Assembly (NCBI GenBank): GCA_045576335.1
Contig: JAZNGH010000027.1
Span: forward strand, 88,064 to 152,063
Direction: 5' to 3'
Source of the DNA: Scatosoma sp045576335
GTDB lineage: Bacteria > Bacillota > Clostridia > Christensenellales > Borkfalkiaceae
DNA: 64,000 nucleotides
The translations under genes were made by a program, and so were the position numbers. The notes below the pieces were generated by a model, which saw only the letters and a list, made by a program, of their open reading frames with translations, made no database searches and had not been told where the DNA came from. How positions within the stretch are numbered: position 1 is the first letter of the stretch; every line of letters starts with the position of its first letter. Shown one piece after another: positions 8,990 through 16,024 of this stretch.

Positions 8990-9017
8990 TGACAAAATTT
9001 TTCGTTTGCGGTATAAT
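8990..9017 (+). promoter_or_regulatory. Promoter of the [FeFe] hydrogenase gene
   Basis: TTGACA (8990-8995), 16 bases, TATAAT (9012-9017), overlapping the very end of the adhE region. The hydrogenase can therefore be expressed apart from rex-adhE. Confidence 0.75.
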
Positions 9018-9057
9018 GATAAAGTGAAAAGATTTATCCCAAGGAGAACGCAAACGA

Positions 9058-10566
9058 ATGAGAGGTTTGGAAACGGCAGTCGTAAAGCTTCGTCACGAGG
9101 TATTTAAGGAGGTTGCGCGGGTTGCTTTTGAGGAAGAACCGCAAAAGGTCAACGACGCAATCGAAGCGATACCCTATAAAATCACCCCAACGGAAGAGCC
9201 TAAATATAGAGAGAGTATTTACCGTGAACGGGCGATTGCCGCCGAGCAGGTGCGCCTTGCGATGGGTATGTCTTTGCGCCCCGCGGATAAGCCCGTGCAT
9301 ATCACGGCGGGGATAGACCAGAGTGATATTTCGGATAAATATTACGAGCCGCCTTTGATGCAGGTCATTCCGTCTGCTTGTGACAAATGCCCCGACAACG
9401 TGTACGAGGTGAGCGATCAATGCCGTAGCTGCGTTGCAAAGGCTTGTACGGCGGTTTGTCCAAAAAACGCGATAACTGTCGTCGAGGGTAAAACGGTGAT
9501 CGATCAAGCCAAGTGCATACGCTGTGGAAAATGCAAAAAGGCTTGTCCGTACGACGCAATCGCGCACAAGGAAAGACCTTGCTCTAAGGCTTGCGGTGTG
9601 AAAGCGATTACCGCTGACGAGCTTGGCAGAGCGAAAATCGACAACGATAAATGTGTGGGCTGCGGACAATGTATGGTGAGCTGTCCGTTCGGAGCGATTG
9701 CCGATAAATCACAGATATTCCAGCTCATTCGCGCAATCAAAAAGGGTGATTACGTCGTTGCCGAGGTCGCGCCCGCGATTATGGGGCAGTTCGGCGAGGG
9801 GATTACGCCCGCGATTATCAAGGGCGCGTTACTGGATATAGGATTCAAAGAGGTGCACGAGGTGGCGAGCGGCGCGGACGTTGCCGCGGCGACCGAGGCG
9901 CACCAGTACGTAGACGAGGTGGTTTCGGGAAAGCTTCCTTTCCTTCTCACCTCTTGTTGTCCTGCTTGGGCAATGCTCGCAAAAAAACAGTTTCCGCAAC
10001 TGATTGACAAGGTATCGCAATCGCTTACCCCTATGGTTGCGACGGCGCGAAGAATTAAGCAGCGTACGCCGCAGGCGCGCGTGGTCTTTATCGGACCTTG
10101 TGCGGCGAAAAAGCTGGAAGCGTCGCGTGTGTCTGTGCGTAGCGACGTGGATTTTGTCATTACCTTTGAGGAGCTTGCGGGTATATTTGACGCAAAAAAT
10201 ATCGATTTTTCCAAATACCAAGGCGAACGCTCCATTCACGAGGCGACGGGTGCGGGGCGTGGCTACGCGATTGCGGGCGGCGTGGCTTCGGCGATTGAAA
10301 AATGTGTGAAGGAATATTATCCTGACGTAGAGGTCAAAATCGAACACGCCGAGGGGTTGGAGGAATGTAAAAAAATGTTACTCCTTGCAAAGCTTGGCAA
10401 AAAGAACGGCTGTTTGATTGAGGGAATGGGTTGCCCTGGGGGGTGCGTTGCAGGCGCGGGTACGAACGTGTCCATTGAAAAGGCGACGGCGGAGGTCAAA
10501 AAATTCGTGGAAAATTCCACGAAACCGTTACCCGACAAAGATTTATACGAAATAGATTTGCCTTAA
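9058..10566 (+). CDS. Monomeric [FeFe] hydrogenase, group-B-like
   Basis: 502 residues. The N-terminal third has cysteine-rich [4Fe-4S] sites (CDKC, CRSCVAKACTAVC, CIRCGKCKKACP, CVGCGQCMVSCP). The H-cluster domain shows L1 TSCCPAW at 298-304, L2 GPCAAKK around C348, and L3 GCPGGC with cysteines 459 and 463. The L2 and L3 wording (GPCAAKK, GMGCPGGCVAGAG instead of the canonical MPC and MACPGGC) matches the poorly studied group B of clostridial hydrogenases. It should exchange electrons between ferredoxin and H2, complementing AdhE as an electron sink. The maturases HydEFG are not in the window. Confidence 0.88.
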   Translation: MRGLETAVVKLRHEVFKEVARVAFEEEPQKVNDAIEAIPYKITPTEEPKYRESIYRERAIAAEQVRLAMGMSLRPADKPVHITAGIDQSDISDKYYEPPLMQVIPSACDKCPDNVYEVSDQCRSCVAKACTAVCPKNAITVVEGKTVIDQAKCIRCGKCKKACPYDAIAHKERPCSKACGVKAITADELGRAKIDNDKCVGCGQCMVSCPFGAIADKSQIFQLIRAIKKGDYVVAEVAPAIMGQFGEGITPAIIKGALLDIGFKEVHEVASGADVAAATEAHQYVDEVVSGKLPFLLTSCCPAWAMLAKKQFPQLIDKVSQSLTPMVATARRIKQRTPQARVVFIGPCAAKKLEASRVSVRSDVDFVITFEELAGIFDAKNIDFSKYQGERSIHEATGAGRGYAIAGGVASAIEKCVKEYYPDVEVKIEHAEGLEECKKMLLLAKLGKKNGCLIEGMGCPGGCVAGAGTNVSIEKATAEVKKFVENSTKPLPDKDLYEIDLP

Positions 10567-10570
10567 AGAG

Positions 10571-10599
10571 TTGCAAAATACAAACGATTGTGTTATACT
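10571..10599 (+). promoter_or_regulatory. Promoter of tilS, predicted leaderless
   Basis: TTGCAA (10571-10576), 17 bases, TATACT (10594-10599). The in-frame ATG at 10606 begins 7 bases after the -10 box, where transcription should start, and no ribosome-binding site exists. Confidence 0.6.
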
Positions 10600-10605
10600 G
10601 AAATT

Positions 10606-11931
10606 ATGGTAGATTTCGGCAAATTCAACGGAAAACGACTGTGTGTGGCGGTTAGCGGCGGCGTCGATTCGACGGCGCTGTTGCACTATTTGAAAAACCT
10701 TGAAAAAGAACACGGTTTTTCACTTTTTGCCGTGCATTGCGAGCACGGGATACGGGGCGAGGACAGCGTTGGCGATATGCATTTCGTGGAAAAGCTGTGT
10801 GCGGATTTAAGTGTTCCGCTCTTCATTTTTCGAGGGAATTGCCCTGAAAAAGCAAAAAGGGAAAAGTGCAGTTTGGAAACGGCAGCGCGTAATTTCCGAA
10901 AAGATTGCTTTGAAAGCTTAATCCAAGAAAATAAAACCGATTTTATCGCTACGGCACATCACGTGTCCGACGAGGCGGAAACGGTGCTGTTCCGCATTGC
11001 CCGCGGCAGCGCGCTTTCGGGGGTGGCGGGTATGCGCGAGCATAGCGGATATTTAATTCGTCCGTTTTTGGAATGGACAAAAGCGGATATACGCGCCTAT
11101 GCAAGTGAAAACGGGATAGCTTATCGCGAGGATAAGACGAATTTTGAACAGGACGCCACCCGTAACAAGCTACGCTTGTCGGTGTTGCCGTTGCTGGAAG
11201 AGGCGGTGTCGGGCGCGCAAGAAAATATTGCCCGCTTTGCCCGACTTGCCGCGGAGGACGACGATTATTTGTACGCGGAAAGCAAGAAGCTGCTCAAACA
11301 GGAAACGCAACAGGGGCGCACTCTGTTCACTGTGGCGTTTTGCGAGGTCAAGCCGTTGTTTTACCGCGCTTGCCTTACGGCTATGAAGGAGTTGGGCGTA
11401 AGCAAGGATTACGCGTGCGTGCATTTGGAAAGTGCGTATGCGTTGCAAAAGGGAACGCGAGGTGCGCGGCTCAACTTGAAAAAAGGCGTGATTGCCCAAA
11501 AGACGGAAAAGGGCGTTTCGTTTTTCTTGCAAACGGAGCAAAAAGGCTTTGAAAAAAGCACCGAACAAGAATTTAATGAACAGGGATTTGACGGGGGCAG
11601 GTATGCGGTGAAGTTACAAGATACCCTGCCGCAAGCGCAAGCTTTGCCGTGGAAAACGCTCCGTCTTGATATGGACGCTATCCCCAAGAACGCGGTGTTC
11701 CGTTTTCGAAAAGAGGGGGATTGGATACGGACGCTCGGGGGTATGAGCAAGAGCTTAAAAAAGCTTTTTAATGAGAAAAAAATCCCCGTCGAAGAGCGGG
11801 AGTATTTGCCCTTGATTGCAAGCGGGGAGAGCGGCGAGGTTTACGCCGTTTGCGGCGTGGAGATTGCGGAGTGCGTTAAGGTGACCGAAAATACGCTTCG
11901 CGAGCGATATATTATTTTACGAAAGAATTAA
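10606..11931 (+). CDS. tilS: tRNA(Ile)-lysidine synthetase
   Basis: 441 residues. The ATP-pyrophosphatase P-loop SGGVDS is at 17-22, followed by HCEHGIRGEDS and the family segment TAHHVSDEAETVLFRIARGS. TilS attaches lysine to C34 of tRNA-Ile(CAU) so that it reads AUA, an essential step. A C-terminal TilS domain (FRKEGDWI, KSLKKLFNEKKIP) is present. An upstream in-frame TTG at 10588 overlaps the promoter and is unlikely. hpt follows after 15 bases, the usual Firmicutes pairing. A copy of the dispersed 19-nt repeat with one mismatch lies inside the gene at 11594-11612. Confidence 0.93.
   Translation: MVDFGKFNGKRLCVAVSGGVDSTALLHYLKNLEKEHGFSLFAVHCEHGIRGEDSVGDMHFVEKLCADLSVPLFIFRGNCPEKAKREKCSLETAARNFRKDCFESLIQENKTDFIATAHHVSDEAETVLFRIARGSALSGVAGMREHSGYLIRPFLEWTKADIRAYASENGIAYREDKTNFEQDATRNKLRLSVLPLLEEAVSGAQENIARFARLAAEDDDYLYAESKKLLKQETQQGRTLFTVAFCEVKPLFYRACLTAMKELGVSKDYACVHLESAYALQKGTRGARLNLKKGVIAQKTEKGVSFFLQTEQKGFEKSTEQEFNEQGFDGGRYAVKLQDTLPQAQALPWKTLRLDMDAIPKNAVFRFRKEGDWIRTLGGMSKSLKKLFNEKKIPVEEREYLPLIASGESGEVYAVCGVEIAECVKVTENTLRERYIILRKN
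11594..11612 (+). repeat. Dispersed 19-nt repeat, copy inside tilS
   Basis: Matches GGGGCAGGTATGCGTTGAA with one mismatch (GCGGTG for GCGTTG). It encodes part of the C-terminal region of TilS. Confidence 0.6.
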
Positions 11932-11946
11932 AAAAGGAGATATACT

Positions 11947-12495
11947 ATGGAAGAAATGCACAAGGACGTCGAGTACGTGATGCTCACGGAAAAACAGATT
12001 GCAAAAAAGGTGAAAGCGGTTGCAAAACAGCTGGATAAGCTGTACAAGGACAGAAAACCCGTGGTGGTTTGTATATTGAAAGGCAGTGTGGTGTTCTTTT
12101 CCGATTTGATACGCCACATGAAAACGCCGCTTACGATTGATTTTATGAGCGTTTCTTCTTACGGCAACGGCACGAAATCTACGGGTGAATTGACGATAAA
12201 AAAGGACCTTTCGACGGATATTAAGGGTCGCGACGTATTGATAGTCGAGGATATTATCGATTCGGGGAATACGCTGTATAATTTGAAAAAGCTGCTCAAT
12301 TCCCGCTCGCCGTCGAGCGTGAATATCGTAACGCTGCTCGACAAGCCCGAGCGTAGAGAAGTGCCTATGGAGCCCGAGTATACCTGCTTTGTTATTGAGG
12401 ACGAGTTCGTCGTTGGGTATGGGTTGGACTATGCGGAGGAATACAGAAATCTTCCCTACGTCGGCGTATTGAAGCGTTCGGTATACGAAAATTGA
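11947..12495 (+). CDS. hpt: Hypoxanthine-guanine phosphoribosyltransferase
   Basis: 182 residues, typical length. The PRPP-binding motif VLIVEDIIDSGNTL lies at 97-110; LKGSVVFFSDL and the C-terminal EYRNLPYVGVL are family signatures. It salvages hypoxanthine and guanine to IMP and GMP using PRPP. It lies 15 bases after tilS with AAGGAG before the ATG, so the two are probably cotranscribed. It complements the de novo pur operon at the right end of the window. Confidence 0.95.
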   Translation: MEEMHKDVEYVMLTEKQIAKKVKAVAKQLDKLYKDRKPVVVCILKGSVVFFSDLIRHMKTPLTIDFMSVSSYGNGTKSTGELTIKKDLSTDIKGRDVLIVEDIIDSGNTLYNLKKLLNSRSPSSVNIVTLLDKPERREVPMEPEYTCFVIEDEFVVGYGLDYAEEYRNLPYVGVLKRSVYEN

Positions 12496-12502
12496 TAACG
12501 TA

Positions 12503-12530
12503 AGCGGGACTTTAATAAGTCCCGCTTTTT
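12503..12530. terminator. Terminator between hpt and the deacetylase gene
   Basis: AGCGGGACTT (12503-12512) pairs with AAGTCCCGCT (12517-12526), followed by T5. The stop codon of the convergent gene lies inside the hairpin. Confidence 0.85.
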
Positions 12531-13363
12531 CGTGCGCGAATATAAACGCCACCCTTTTTCAAGGGACAATCGTGCGCCTTTGCCATTTGTGATACGCTCG
12601 TTACCTGATACCCCGCCCTTTTCAAATCGGGAAGCAGGCGTTTGAGCGCGGTTACCGTTTCGTTATGCCCGTCGTGCATTAAAACGATTGCGCCCGAAAA
12701 CTTTTTTTGCATAACCTCATTATAAATATCGTCAGCGGAAACGCCCGTCCAATCCCGTGTGTCAATCGACCAGTTGATTACGGGTACTTCGACGGCGGTC
12801 TTTATATCGTCGCTACAAAGCCCGAACGGCGGGCGAAAGAGATGTCGCGGCTTACCGTCTATACGGGCGAGAATATCGTCCGTTTTTTCTATTTCCCATT
12901 GCAGCTTGTCTTTGGGGAGCTTGGTCATATCCAAATGCGAAAAAGAGTGATTGCCCAGCTCCCAGCCCAGCGCGTACGCCGCCTTGGCGGTGTGTAGCGT
13001 TGCGTTGTTGAAAAAATAACCGTTGCAAAAGAGTGTGGCGGTGGCTTTGCAGTCGGGGTTTTCTTCGTTAAAAGAAGCGAATACGGCGAGAATTCGCTCC
13101 AAGGACGGCGTGGGCGCGTCGTCAAAGGTAAAAGAAATAAGCTTTTTTGTCAAATCGATATGCGAAACGTCCGTTTTCGACAAATCCCAAAAAGGCGAAT
13201 CCGTTTCTTCCACGGGCAAAGGCGTGAGCGTGTGTAAGGGCGGCGAGAGAGAGGAGTTTTGCTCGCTTGCGCGGGGCAGGTATGCGTTGAAACGGCAGCT
13301 CGTCAAAAAAGGCAGGACGAAAAGCAATAAGCATAAGCGTTTGAAAGGGGGTAAGCGTTGCAT
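12512..13363 (-). CDS. Lipoprotein polysaccharide deacetylase (CE4/NodB)
   Basis: 283 residues. A basic N-terminus and hydrophobic stretch end in a lipobox (FLTSC, C23), so the protein should be anchored outside the membrane. The NodB domain has TFDDAP (79-84), metal-binding HSFSH (139-143), RPPFG, INWSIDTRDW and LMHDG, all intact. Such enzymes remove N- or O-acetyl groups from peptidoglycan or other polysaccharides; the substrate is not evident. A dispersed 19-nt repeat is embedded directly after the lipobox and is translated as FNAYLPR (25-31), suggesting the linker tolerates insertion. Confidence 0.88.
   Translation of the reverse strand: MQRLPPFKRLCLLLFVLPFLTSCRFNAYLPRASEQNSSLSPPLHTLTPLPVEETDSPFWDLSKTDVSHIDLTKKLISFTFDDAPTPSLERILAVFASFNEENPDCKATATLFCNGYFFNNATLHTAKAAYALGWELGNHSFSHLDMTKLPKDKLQWEIEKTDDILARIDGKPRHLFRPPFGLCSDDIKTAVEVPVINWSIDTRDWTGVSADDIYNEVMQKKFSGAIVLMHDGHNETVTALKRLLPDLKRAGYQVTSVSQMAKAHDCPLKKGGVYIRARKSGTY
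13273..13291 (+). repeat. Dispersed 19-nt repeat, copy inside the deacetylase gene
   Basis: Exact copy of GGGGCAGGTATGCGTTGAA, read antisense to the deacetylase gene. It encodes FNAYLPR just after the lipobox cysteine. Confidence 0.75.
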
Positions 13364-13416
13364 AATAGTAGTATTCGTTTTTGGTTTGTTAAATATTTAG
13401 CTAATTCAAAAAACGG

Positions 13417-13445
13417 TTGACTTTCCTTTATATTTATAGTATACT
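13417..13445 (+). promoter_or_regulatory. Promoter of the NahK-like kinase gene
   Basis: TTGACT (13417-13422), 17 bases, TATACT (13440-13445). Confidence 0.65.
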
Positions 13446-13467
13446 ATAAAGGAATAGATATGATAAT

Positions 13468-14586
13468 ATGCAAGAGGGAATAATAGTGGAAGAACAACGC
13501 ATAATCGAAGTATGTAAGCTCTTTAATATAAAAGGGGAATACAAAAGTTACGAATTGATAAACAGTGGGCATATCAATACGACCTACCGCGTGTATTTTT
13601 TTCGTAACGGCGAAATCAAGGACTATATTTTACAGCGTGTAAATACCTACGTTTTCAAAGACCCCGTAGCGGTTATGGAAAATATATCTTCGGTGACGGA
13701 GTACATTCGCGCCAAGATAAAGGCGACTGGAGTGACGGCAAAACGTCACGTTTTGCATTATGCTACGGCGAGCGACGGGAAATATTACGCCTATACGCCC
13801 GACGGGGATTTTTGGAGATGCTGCCGTTTTATCGACGGGTCGGTGTCCTTTATGCAAACGGACGATTTGCAGGTTATCGAGGAATCGGGCAGAGCGTTTG
13901 GGGAATTTCAGGTATACCTTTCCGATTTTTCGGTAAAGGATTTACATATCGTTATACCGCATTTCCACAACACGATTGCACGTTATGACGCGCTTCGCGA
14001 GGCTATGCAAAAGGACGAGGTCGGCAGGCTTGCGGAGGTTCAGGACGTTGTAGAGGGGTATTTGGCTTTGGAAACGCTTGCGACCAAGCCCTATCGCTTG
14101 CAACGCGAGGGCGTATTACCCTTGCGCGTTACGCATAACGACACCAAGACGAGCAACGTCTTGTTTGACGAAACCACGCACGAGCATTTGTCCGTAATCG
14201 ATTTGGATACGGTAATGCCGGGGCTGGTGGCGTTCGATTTCGGGGACGCGATTCGTGTGGCGGCGTCCACCGTGGACGAGGACGAAGAGGACCTTTCAAA
14301 GGTTGCCGTGGATTTGGAGAAATACGAAGCGTTTACGCGCGGGTTTGTGGGCGCGTTGCACGGCAAGCTCACCAAAGCGGAATACGATTCGCTCGCGCTT
14401 GGCGCGTTGGCAATGACGGCAGAATGCGGCGCGCGGTTTTTGACCGATTATCTGAACGGGGATAAGTATTTCCGTATCCATTACCCCGATCAAAATCTTG
14501 CAAGGGCAAAATGCCATTTGACCTTGGCGCGGGATATGGAGCAAAAGCTGGAAAAAATGCAAGAAATCGTAAATAAATACTGTTAA
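13468..14586 (+). CDS. Phosphotransferase of the aminoglycoside kinase fold, NahK-like
   Basis: 372 residues. INSGHINTTYRV (31-42) is the nucleotide-binding loop, HNDTKTSNV (223-231) carries catalytic D225, and VIDLDTV (243-249) the Mg-binding aspartate. The pattern resembles N-acetylhexosamine 1-kinases, which phosphorylate the anomeric hydroxyl of GlcNAc or GalNAc. That fits a genome with GH20 hexosaminidase and GH94 genes, but the substrate is inferred. Start is uncertain: the ATG at 13468 has a weak ribosome-binding site, whereas an in-frame GTG at 13486 has AGAGGGA about 6 bases upstream. A terminator hairpin follows. Confidence 0.72.
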   Translation: MQEGIIVEEQRIIEVCKLFNIKGEYKSYELINSGHINTTYRVYFFRNGEIKDYILQRVNTYVFKDPVAVMENISSVTEYIRAKIKATGVTAKRHVLHYATASDGKYYAYTPDGDFWRCCRFIDGSVSFMQTDDLQVIEESGRAFGEFQVYLSDFSVKDLHIVIPHFHNTIARYDALREAMQKDEVGRLAEVQDVVEGYLALETLATKPYRLQREGVLPLRVTHNDTKTSNVLFDETTHEHLSVIDLDTVMPGLVAFDFGDAIRVAASTVDEDEEDLSKVAVDLEKYEAFTRGFVGALHGKLTKAEYDSLALGALAMTAECGARFLTDYLNGDKYFRIHYPDQNLARAKCHLTLARDMEQKLEKMQEIVNKYC

Positions 14587-14589
14587 TAA

Positions 14590-14613
14590 AATCGGCGGGG
14601 CTTCCCGCCGATT
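14590..14613. terminator. Hairpin between the kinase gene and the small membrane protein gene
   Basis: AATCGGCGGG pairs with CCCGCCGATT. The flanking T-run is better on the minus strand, so it may serve both convergent genes. Confidence 0.7.
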
Positions 14614-14651
14614 TAGTTAAGTCAATATAATCCGAATTCGATTTTAAGTGG

Positions 14652-14741
14652 CTAACTTTTGTTGATTTTGAGAAGTGCCATTACGATTACGCCCAAATTG
14701 CCGCCGAGCACCAAGCCGATTGCTACACCAAGCCAAAACAT
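14652..14741 (-). CDS. 29-residue membrane peptide (DUF3789-like)
   Basis: The peptide begins MFWLGVAIGLVLGG and ends LLKINKS: one transmembrane helix with a short basic tail. AAAGGAGGTAGGGA, a near-perfect ribosome-binding site, directly precedes the ATG, and a TATAAT lies about 40 bases upstream. The MFWLG start and glycine-rich helix resemble the DUF3789 family of tiny Firmicute membrane proteins, of unknown function. It ends in TAG. A GC-rich hairpin (GGCGGCAGCCGCC) sits just before the ribosome-binding site and could affect translation. Confidence 0.7.
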   Translation of the reverse strand: MFWLGVAIGLVLGGNLGVIVMALLKINKS

Positions 14742-14862
14742 TCCCTACCTCCTTTCGCGGCGGCTGCCGCCGTTTTTTATTATAGCCCAAAAAATAAAGT
14801 ATATACCAAAGGCTTTGTCACCTTTTGCGCGGCGGTTGGGTATAATAAAGGGGGAGGGGCTT

Positions 14863-15546
14863 ATGCGGATTTGTTTCGTTTGTCAAGGAAGCTTGCGAGA
14901 TTATACGGAAGCGTGTACGCAAAAGGACTGTGAAAGGGAAGAGGTCGATTTGATTTTCTTCGGCTTCAACGGTATGGGAGAGGTGAGCTACGAAAGAGAA
15001 CTAAAAGGGGAAACGAGCTTGTTTGAGGAAGCGGCGCGCTTGTCCAAGGAACGAAATTGCGTGGTCGTGTGCGGTTGTATCACGGACACGCGCGGGCACA
15101 AACGCAAATCTGCCGTTGTAGCGCAAAAAGGGCGGCTTTCGGGTGTTTCTGATATGACGAACGTCGTGGACGGCGAGGTGAACAGCGGCGCGTCGCTTCG
15201 CGTGTACGAAACGCAAATCGGGCGTATGGGCGTAATCGTGGGGGAGGATTTGGACTTTCCCGAGGTCGTCAAGGCTCTTGCGGTATGCGGGAGCGATTTT
15301 ATCGTTTGCCCGTTTGGGAAAGCAGACGAGGTACGCGCGGCGTTGCTTCGGGCGGGCGCGTATTGCTACGGCGTGCCCATTCTTTTTTGCGCGGACGGGT
15401 ATTGCACGATTGCCGACGTTTCGGGAGAAATCGTCTTTGCTTCTCCGCAAAGTCCCGCCTCGTTGGAGTTTACGCCGATAAAAGAATACCACCTCGTGGA
15501 AACGAGGCGGCGTGGCTTTCATAGACCGAAAAAAATCGGTATGTGA
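14863..15546 (+). CDS. Nitrilase-fold protein lacking catalytic residues
   Basis: 227 residues. The general pattern of a carbon-nitrogen hydrolase is recognisable: DLIFFGFNGMG (29-39), VVCGCITDTRG, RLSGVSDM and GVIVGEDLDFPEVV (123-136). Members normally use Glu-Lys-Cys. Here the glutamate position (usually F-P-E) reads FGFNG, and the cysteine position (usually I-C-Y-D) reads VGED, so both are lost. A catalytically dead or repurposed protein is inferred. It has good codon usage and GGGGGAGGGG before the ATG at 14863, so it is probably expressed. It is convergent with smpB. Confidence 0.6.
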   Translation: MRICFVCQGSLRDYTEACTQKDCEREEVDLIFFGFNGMGEVSYERELKGETSLFEEAARLSKERNCVVVCGCITDTRGHKRKSAVVAQKGRLSGVSDMTNVVDGEVNSGASLRVYETQIGRMGVIVGEDLDFPEVVKALAVCGSDFIVCPFGKADEVRAALLRAGAYCYGVPILFCADGYCTIADVSGEIVFASPQSPASLEFTPIKEYHLVETRRRGFHRPKKIGM

Positions 15547-15547
15547 G

Positions 15548-15566
15548 GGGGCAGGTATGCGTTGAA
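15548..15566 (+). repeat. Dispersed 19-nt repeat, copy between nitrilase-like gene and smpB
   Basis: Exact copy of GGGGCAGGTATGCGTTGAA filling the 22-base gap between the two convergent genes; no ordinary terminator is seen there. Confidence 0.75.
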
Positions 15567-15568
15567 GC

Positions 15569-16021
15569 TTAAAAACCTGCATTTTTGATGTCGCGGTCTA
15601 CGCTACGCTTGACGTCGCGTTCCGCGATTGCTTGTTTTTTGTCGTAGGTATGCTTACCGCGGCAAAGCGCGATTTCCATTTTCACGAGCGCATCCTTAAA
15701 ATACAGTTTGAGCGGTACGAGGGTATAGCCTTGTCGGTTGATTTTACCCGCGATTTTGGCAAGCTCGCTCTTGTGCAAGAGCAGCTTGCGGTCGCGCCGC
15801 GTATCGCGCGTGCTGAACGCGTCCGATTTATCATATAACGCGATATGCATATTTTTGACGGAGGCTTGCCCGTCGCGAAGAAAGCAAAAGCTGTCGTTCA
15901 TATTCACGTTACCAAGACGAAGGGATTTGATTTCATTGCCTTCAAGCACGATTCCCGCTTCGTATTTTTCTTCAATGAAATATTCAAAGGAAGCGGATTT
16001 GTTGGTTGCGATAATTTTCAT
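15569..16021 (-). CDS. smpB: SsrA-binding protein
   Basis: 150 residues. Characteristic segments are FEYFIEEKYEAGIVLEGNEIKSLR, GNVNMNDSF and the basic C-terminal tail KKQAIAERDVKR. SmpB binds tmRNA and delivers it to stalled ribosomes for trans-translation. It follows rnr by 3 bases in the conserved secG-rnr-smpB order. The tmRNA gene itself is not seen in the window, although it often lies nearby. Confidence 0.95.
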   Translation of the reverse strand: MKIIATNKSASFEYFIEEKYEAGIVLEGNEIKSLRLGNVNMNDSFCFLRDGQASVKNMHIALYDKSDAFSTRDTRRDRKLLLHKSELAKIAGKINRQGYTLVPLKLYFKDALVKMEIALCRGKHTYDKKQAIAERDVKRSVDRDIKNAGF

Positions 16022-16024
16022 AAA

